Positions 33,833-38,648 of a stretch of 38,648 nucleotides of DNA are shown here, in pieces. The position numbers were made by a program, and so were the translations under genes. Numbering within the stretch: position 1 is the stretch's first letter; every line of letters begins with the position of its first letter. The notes under the pieces are model-generated. The model did not search any database. It saw only the letters and a list, made by a program, of their open reading frames with translations, and had not been told where the DNA came from. The stretch covers positions 69,231 through 107,878 of the forward strand of contig JAIPBW010000002.1 in assembly GCA_021738505.1 (NCBI GenBank), given 5' to 3'. Origin of the DNA: Bacteroidales bacterium. Lineage in GTDB: Bacteria; Bacteroidota; Bacteroidia; Bacteroidales; PWNQ01.

Positions 33833-36800
33833 TTATGTTTCTGTTGGTTCGTTTTGTTTTTGGGCCTGTTTTTTATCTCTTCTTTTTTCCATCCAGTGAT
33901 AGATTGTTGGTAAAACAAACATTGTCAGAAGGGTAGAGGTGATTAGTCCACCAATGACAACCGTTGCTAAAGGTCGCTGTACTTCTGATCCGGGGCCGGT
34001 GTTGAATGCCATAGGTATAAAACCTAAACTGGCCACCAGGGCAGTCATTAGCACAGGACGCAACCTGTCTGCAGCTCCGTCAACAACAGAGTCTTTCAGG
34101 CTTTCGCCTTGTTTACGCAACTCATTGATATGGGATACCATCACGATATCGTTAAGCACAGCTACTCCGAAAAGGGCGACAAAACCAATGCTTGCTGCTA
34201 CACTGAGATACATTTCACGGATGGCCAAAAAGAATACACCGCCCGATAAAGCAAACGGGATATTTAAAAGGATCAGGAAAGCAAAGCGTATATGACCGAA
34301 ATTAAGGTATAGTAAGCCTAAAATGATAAACAGAGAGAGGGGAACGACCAACAGCAGATGATTCATTGCTCTTTGTTGGTTTTCAAATGTTCCTCCGTAT
34401 TCCAGAAATATTCCGGGCGATAAATTTGCTTTATTGTCAATTTCTGTTTTCAGATTGTTGACGAAAGTCCCCATGTCGATATTTTCAATATTGATGCCCA
34501 GGATCAGCCTTCGCCAGCCATCCTCCCGCTGGATTTCACGGGAACCTTCTTCCGGCACGACGTTCGTAACGCGGCTAAGGGGAATAAAATCATTGTTGGG
34601 TAACTGAATAGGAATATTCCGGATTTTTTCAAAATCATCCCTGAGGTCTTCGGGATAGCGGACTAAAATGTCAAAACGCCGCTGGCCTTCATAGACCTCG
34701 CCGGCGACTTCTCCTCCAATACCAGCTTCAATTACGGTTTGCACATCATTTACATTCAACCCGTAGGAAGCTACAGCTTCACGATCAATTTCAAGGTTAA
34801 GATAGGGTTGACCGATAGGTTGTTCGAGATATGCGTTATCGGTACCTTCCATATTTTGCACAATGGCAGTGATTTTTTCTCCTGCTTCTTGCATTTTATC
34901 CAGATCTTCGCCGAAAATTTTCACGGCCAGATCGGACTTCACACCGCTGGTCAGCTCGTCTACGCGCATAGCAATAGGCTGCGTGAAGTTGTAGGAGAGG
35001 CCGGGTTCAGTTTTTAAATAGGGTTCTATCTGGTCAATGATATCCTGTTTTTTAAGACCTTTTCGCCATTTATCGGGTTCTTTCAGAATAACCCAGATAT
35101 CCGTTTGGTGGACTCCCATCCAGTCATTGGCCAAATCAGACCTTCCTGTTTTAGGAACTACTGTTTTGATTTCAGGAATTTCTTTTAACAGTTTTCCTGC
35201 CAGCCAGTTTGCGTTTTCCGTGGACTCTTCCAATGTTACAGAAGGCATACGTACCTGCTCGATCAGGATTGAACCTTCTTCCAGCTCCGGCAGAAATTCT
35301 GTTCCTAAACGACTCATAACAAACATAGAAAATGCAAAGATTGTCGCTGCAATTCCTAATATGATCCGCCGTTTTTCAATGCTGCGACCTAAAAAGCGAT
35401 GGTACTTAGGCCTTAAATAGTCGATAATAAAATTCTTTCTTACTTTAACGCCTTTTCGGAATACCAATGCTGAAATAGCAGGAATAAATATCAATGCCAG
35501 CAGCAATGAGCCAAAAACAGCAGCGGCTACGGTTATGGCCATAGGCCGGTATAAGATTCCTTCCATGCCGCTAAAGGTCATAACAGGAATGTAAACCATC
35601 AGAATAATTAACACTCCGAAAAATATGGGGCGTGCAACCTGTTGCCCGGCTTTGATGATGGTTTTTGCTGTACTTTCCGACTTTCCTTTGAGCCGTAACT
35701 TGTGGACTATATTTTCAACCATGACCACTGATCCGTCTACGACCATTCCAAAGTCAATAGCTCCTAAACTCATCAGGTTGGCCGCCAGACCGAATTGTTC
35801 CATCCCGATGAAAGCAAATAGCATGGATAGCGGAATGACTAAGGCCACAATAATAGCACCGGTAAGTTCGCCCAGTAGCAATAACAAGATGACGATAACC
35901 AGTAGGCCGCCTTCGATAAGGTTTTCGGAAATTGTAGAGGTTGTCCGCTCAATAAGATCGGATTGGTCATAAAATTTTTCAATTTTGACCCCTTCAGGCA
36001 AGCTCTTATTCACATTGTCAATGCGTTTTTCCATCCGGTTGATCACATCCCGTCCGTTGCCACCGCGCAACATCATTACGATGCCGGTGACGACCTCTCC
36101 TTTGCCGTCTTTGGTAACGGATCCCTGGCGGATCTGCTTTCCCAGGTTAATGCTGGCTATATCTTTGATATAAACCGGTTTTCCTTCAATATTTTTGACA
36201 ATGATGTTTCCGATATCGTCTTTTTTGTTAATCTGTCCGAAGCCACGAATAATATATTGCTCGCGGTTATGCTCTAAAAAGTTACCTCCGGAAACGCTGT
36301 TGTTGTTTTTTATTGCTGATATCACATCCTGCAGCCCCAGGCTGTAATTTCTAAGCTTACCCGGTTTTATGGAGACATCATATTGTTTTACAAAGCCTCC
36401 GAAAGAGTTAATTTCGGTAACTCCTTTAACGGTTTTTAGCTGCGGCGCTATCATCCAGTCCTGAATTTCCCTTAATTCGGTAAGGGAATAATTATCTCCT
36501 TTCACCACATATTGGTAGATTTCTCCCATTGCTGTGGATATAGGACCCAGGTTCGGCGAGGAGACGCCCTGCGGGAGCTCTTCGCGGATCGATTGCAGAC
36601 GCTGGCTAACCATCTGACGAGCAAAATAAATATCTGTGCCTTCCTCAAATTCGACAGTCACAGCAGAAAGTCCGAATTGTGAAATAGAGCGCACTTCCTT
36701 CACGTCCGGAAGCCCATTCATACTAGTTTCTATGGGGTAAGAAACCAATTTCTCTACATCATACGGAGAGTAACGTCCTGCTTTGGTGATGATCAATACT

Positions 36801-36937
36801 TGTTTGGGGGTGACATCCGGCAGCGAGTTTATAGGGATATTTAAAAATGAGCTTACTCCGGCAACAGCCATGAGCAATACCAGACCAAGAGCTACAAATT
36901 TTTGACGTACACTAAATTGAATTATTTTATTAAACAT
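33833..36937 (-). CDS. CusA/CzcA family heavy-metal efflux RND transporter
   Basis: A 1034-residue inner-membrane pump of the heavy-metal RND group. Family marks: the N-terminal membrane helix with FLNIPINSLPDVTPKQV, large periplasmic loops, the proton-relay helix 4 SLGAIDFGMVVDGSVVMVEN with D395, D401 and E408, QPIAMRVDELTSGVKSDLAV, and a second helix bundle with FGVAVLNDIVMVSHINEL. It would export a divalent or monovalent metal cation with proton antiport. The region where CzcA/CusA proteins differ reads NDWMGVHQTDIWVILK, so the metal cannot be assigned from sequence. It is 12 bp downstream of the adaptor gene. No outer-membrane factor gene is within the window. Confidence 0.94.
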   Translation of the reverse strand: MFNKIIQFSVRQKFVALGLVLLMAVAGVSSFLNIPINSLPDVTPKQVLIITKAGRYSPYDVEKLVSYPIETSMNGLPDVKEVRSISQFGLSAVTVEFEEGTDIYFARQMVSQRLQSIREELPQGVSSPNLGPISTAMGEIYQYVVKGDNYSLTELREIQDWMIAPQLKTVKGVTEINSFGGFVKQYDVSIKPGKLRNYSLGLQDVISAIKNNNSVSGGNFLEHNREQYIIRGFGQINKKDDIGNIIVKNIEGKPVYIKDIASINLGKQIRQGSVTKDGKGEVVTGIVMMLRGGNGRDVINRMEKRIDNVNKSLPEGVKIEKFYDQSDLIERTTSTISENLIEGGLLVIVILLLLLGELTGAIIVALVIPLSMLFAFIGMEQFGLAANLMSLGAIDFGMVVDGSVVMVENIVHKLRLKGKSESTAKTIIKAGQQVARPIFFGVLIILMVYIPVMTFSGMEGILYRPMAITVAAAVFGSLLLALIFIPAISALVFRKGVKVRKNFIIDYLRPKYHRFLGRSIEKRRIILGIAATIFAFSMFVMSRLGTEFLPELEEGSILIEQVRMPSVTLEESTENANWLAGKLLKEIPEIKTVVPKTGRSDLANDWMGVHQTDIWVILKEPDKWRKGLKKQDIIDQIEPYLKTEPGLSYNFTQPIAMRVDELTSGVKSDLAVKIFGEDLDKMQEAGEKITAIVQNMEGTDNAYLEQPIGQPYLNLEIDREAVASYGLNVNDVQTVIEAGIGGEVAGEVYEGQRRFDILVRYPEDLRDDFEKIRNIPIQLPNNDFIPLSRVTNVVPEEGSREIQREDGWRRLILGINIENIDMGTFVNNLKTEIDNKANLSPGIFLEYGGTFENQQRAMNHLLLVVPLSLFIILGLLYLNFGHIRFAFLILLNIPFALSGGVFFLAIREMYLSVAASIGFVALFGVAVLNDIVMVSHINELRKQGESLKDSVVDGAADRLRPVLMTALVASLGFIPMAFNTGPGSEVQRPLATVVIGGLITSTLLTMFVLPTIYHWMEKRRDKKQAQKQNEPTET

Positions 36938-36949
36938 GTTGTTGTAGTT

Positions 36950-38131
36950 TTATTCGGCAAATTGTTCATATCGTGCCAGCGCTTTTAAACTAAATACCTG
37001 GCTTATAGCTATCTCTTCGTTTTCTTTTAATCCTGAACGGACAATAGCATAATTTCCTCTTGATTCATTAATCTCAATAAACCTTTTTTCATATTTATTG
37101 TCCTCTAAGCGGACAAATACAACAGCTTTGTCATCATCATAAGTGACGGCTTCCATGGGAATGGCAATTACTTCTTCGGGAAGATCGGTAGTAATTTCAA
37201 TACGGACATTTTCTCCCGGCATGGGCCAGTTGTTTTGCGGTTTAAGGGGGATGTTAGCTACCACAGAGCGGTTGTTCATGTCTAATGTGGGGTTGACAGT
37301 GGAAATGGTACTTTTGATTGATTTTTTGCCGCTAACCCGCTGATTAACCACAACAGAATCTCCACTGTTAACGTATTGCCCGTCTCCCGGATTGATGAAA
37401 GCTTTTACAAGTACTTTATCCATATTGATCAGCGAAGCCATTTTTTCATAAGCCTTTACGGATTGTCCCAGTTCTAAAAGATGTTCGTTAACCACACCGT
37501 TTATAGGCGATTTGATACTTAAAACCGGATTTATGTCATCCTGTGTTTTCATTTTTTCGATCTCATGATTACTGACACCAACAGCTCTAAGCATTGACTT
37601 TGCTGCGTTTTCCGTAGCCATAGCCCGTTTGTAATCGGATTCGATTTTTTCCAGTTCACTTTCTGAGCTGATTTCCCTTTCAACTAATTTCTGTATTCGC
37701 TCAAATCTGTTTTTATAAAAATCTGTTTCTGCCGCTGCTTTGATGTAATTGGATACAAGCCGCCCATATTCCAGGCTTTCCAGCTTAATAATTACCTGTC
37801 CTTTCCTTACTCTTTCACCTTCATTTACGGCAAGTGTCACAATACGCCCGTCAACGGGAGCACTGATCTGACTGATGTAATTCGGCGCCGGGTGGGTTAT
37901 CCCGTTTGTAACAAGTTGAAAGCTGCGTTTTTTTCTTATCGTTGTTTTGGTCTGAATATCCAGGTCCTTCACTTCCTGTGGTGTAAGGGTGATTTTTCTG
38001 GCTCCGGATTGTTCTTTTTGTAAAGACGGCGGAACATCATTGGACTCTTTTTTGCTCTGGCTTGTCTCTTCATTGGAGCAGGCCATTATGGTGGCAGCAA
38101 AAGCTATGATTACGAAGTATTTTAAGTTCAT
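36950..38131 (-). CDS. RND efflux periplasmic adaptor lipoprotein (CusB/HlyD family)
   Basis: A 393-residue adaptor. Residues 1-18 form a lipoprotein signal with lipobox IMAC (C18). The membrane-fusion layout follows: a first lipoyl half (VDGRIVTLAVNEGERVRKGQ), a helical hairpin at about 125-175 (ETDFYKNRFERIQKLVEREI), a second lipoyl half (SIKSPINGVVNEHLLELGQS), and beta-barrel and membrane-proximal domains (VLVKAFINPGDGQYVNSGDS, GLKENEEIAISQVFSLKA). It links the RND pump to an outer-membrane channel. It is the first gene of the pair, with repeats and an IS end upstream. No clear promoter was seen. Confidence 0.92.
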   Translation of the reverse strand: MNLKYFVIIAFAATIMACSNEETSQSKKESNDVPPSLQKEQSGARKITLTPQEVKDLDIQTKTTIRKKRSFQLVTNGITHPAPNYISQISAPVDGRIVTLAVNEGERVRKGQVIIKLESLEYGRLVSNYIKAAAETDFYKNRFERIQKLVEREISSESELEKIESDYKRAMATENAAKSMLRAVGVSNHEIEKMKTQDDINPVLSIKSPINGVVNEHLLELGQSVKAYEKMASLINMDKVLVKAFINPGDGQYVNSGDSVVVNQRVSGKKSIKSTISTVNPTLDMNNRSVVANIPLKPQNNWPMPGENVRIEITTDLPEEVIAIPMEAVTYDDDKAVVFVRLEDNKYEKRFIEINESRGNYAIVRSGLKENEEIAISQVFSLKALARYEQFAE

Positions 38132-38325
38132 ATGTCTAAATTGATTTTAATGGTACTATGGAACCCCATGCTGTAGCTTAACTTTAGTCATTTGCTTGTG
38201 TGTTTAAGGCAAACATGGAGGTTTCATATGTCTTGTTTTTTATTAATTCAACGCTTTATTTTGTGTTCGGTGTTTTCCCGATTTCGTATCTCATCGGGAT
38301 TAATTCGACTCACATCTTTCGCTTC

Positions 38326-38341
38326 TCCGCCTGCCGGCGGA
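38326..38341. repeat. TCCGCC/GGCGGA hairpin
   Basis: TCCGCC-TGCC-GGCGGA, a 6-bp perfect stem with a 4-nt loop, much more GC-rich than its surroundings and familiar as a dispersed Bacteroidota intergenic motif. Confidence 0.65.
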
Positions 38342-38372
38342 TTCCGAAAGCTGAGTCTCATTGAAGGTGTTT

Positions 38373-38464
38373 ACCCCGTGAAATGCGAGGGACGAGCATA
38401 TTTCACCGGGGTTCTTTGTTCCTTGCTTGCCCCCTGTAGAAATTTACTTCGTATTTCACCGGGG
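38373..38464. repeat. Pair of REP-like ACCCCG...CGGGGT hairpins
   Basis: The first unit (38373-38412) has ACCCCGTGAAATGCG pairing with a CATATTTCACCGGGGT arm. The second (38431-38464) has CCCCTGTAGAAATTTAC facing GTATTTCACCGGGG. Both share the TTTCACCGGGGT arm, so they are two tandem copies of one palindromic repeat. Confidence 0.7.
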
Positions 38465-38499
38465 TTGTCTTATTCGCTGACTCATCGCTTATCTCTCAT

Positions 38500-38648
38500 G
38501 AGACTGTTAAAAAAAGTGTGTCAAAGTTAAATTAAAATAAGAATTTTAACTTTGAAAAATATGGTACGCAAAAAAGAAAAAAGAAAATTAAAAGATTTAA
38601 TACCAGATGACCACTTGCGAGAAGAAGTGACACGACGGCTATACAATG
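38500..38648 (+). mobile_element. Left end of an IS256-type insertion sequence
   Basis: GAGACTGTTAAAAAAAGTGT from 38500 resembles the terminal inverted repeat of IS256-family elements, and a transposase gene starts 61 bp inside it. The element continues beyond the window, so length, right end and target duplication cannot be seen. Confidence 0.65.
38561..38648 (+). CDS. IS256-type transposase, N-terminal fragment
   Basis: An open frame from ATG 38561 to the window end, starting MVRKKEKRKLKDLIPDDHLR and continuing EEVTRRLYN. The lysine-rich start and the KDLIPDxHLxEEV pattern fit the beginning of IS256-like transposases of Bacteroidota. The catalytic DDE domain is outside the window, so activity cannot be judged. 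The call rests on this short stretch together with the inverted repeat upstream. Confidence 0.62.
   Translation, partial: MVRKKEKRKLKDLIPDDHLREEVTRRLYN

Larger units (their letters stand above)
38132..38499. other. Repeat-rich region upstream of the RND adaptor gene
   Basis: About 370 bp holding a partial mini-ORF repeat (38212-38230, ACATGGAGGTTTCATATG), a GC-rich hairpin (38326-38341), two REP-like hairpins (38373-38464) and then the IS256 end. No credible gene was seen; a 112-codon open frame here is an accident of the repeats. Confidence 0.65.

Noticed and set aside
38192-38530. A 112-codon open frame in the repeat region next to IS256
   Set aside because: It runs through palindromic repeats and into the transposon end; no protein-like conservation is likely.

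Overview
The window looks like chromosomal DNA of a Bacteroidota member, most likely of Bacteroidales or Marinilabiliales type. The evidence is a complete moxR/DUF58/batA-E operon, two proteins with type IX secretion (T9SS) C-terminal sorting domains, Rho with a long K/Q-rich N-terminal extension next to a DUF4293 gene, TAnnTTTG-type -7 promoter elements, mostly absent Shine-Dalgarno sequences, and palindromes typical of the phylum such as TCCCGATAGCTATCGGGA. No tRNA, rRNA, CRISPR array or prophage was seen.

Layout. (1) 1-3.6 kb, plus strand: the 3' part of a PEP-synthase-like ATP-binding protein with a receiver-like region, then DUF493, YbaB/EbfC and a small unknown protein. (2) 3.7-8.9 kb, minus: a GH3/beta-lactamase-like fusion and rho. 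(3) 9.3-10.2 kb: DUF4293 (plus) convergent with a YfcE-like phosphoesterase (minus). (4) 10.3-19.1 kb, minus: the Bat operon in the order moxR, DUF58, a membrane protein, batA, batB, (437-bp repeat-filled gap), batC, batD, batE. (5) 19.2-23.9 kb, plus: a strong consensus promoter, a striking (AC)11(TC)13 microsatellite, a beta-helix T9SS cargo gene broken by two compensating frameshifts, a near-perfect intrinsic terminator, and a second T9SS cargo gene. (6) 24.3-26.2 kb, plus: an IS1595/ISXO2-type transposase remnant, an outer-membrane beta-barrel-like protein and an unknown helical protein. (7) 26.2-31.7 kb, minus: a membrane metallophosphoesterase, an LpxL-type acyltransferase, a B3/B4 tRNA-editing-like protein and a DUF3352-like/MORN protein. 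(8) 31.8-38.1 kb: a histidine/aromatic ammonia-lyase (minus), a [4Fe-4S] ferredoxin (plus), and a CusA/CusB-type RND efflux pair (minus). (9) 38.1-38.6 kb: REP-like hairpins and the left end of an IS256-type element running off the window.

How the genes fit together. Most genes are housekeeping or envelope functions: the Bat locus couples a MoxR AAA+ ATPase to von Willebrand A and TPR membrane proteins, while the GH3 fusion, acyltransferase, RND pump and T9SS cargo serve the cell envelope. The least explained signals are non-coding. They are a dispersed element carrying a 14-codon mini-ORF (MKxPWRxFFRHxGE) that occurs in the bat operon and after the acyltransferase gene, a helically phased 10-bp iteron array near 27.65 kb, the microsatellite in the leader of a T9SS gene, and a 13-bp inverted repeat between rho and DUF4293. 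I did not find a clearly new multi-gene system. The best candidates for new biology are the microsatellite-led T9SS locus and the mini-ORF repeat family. All family assignments come from reading motifs, not from database searches.
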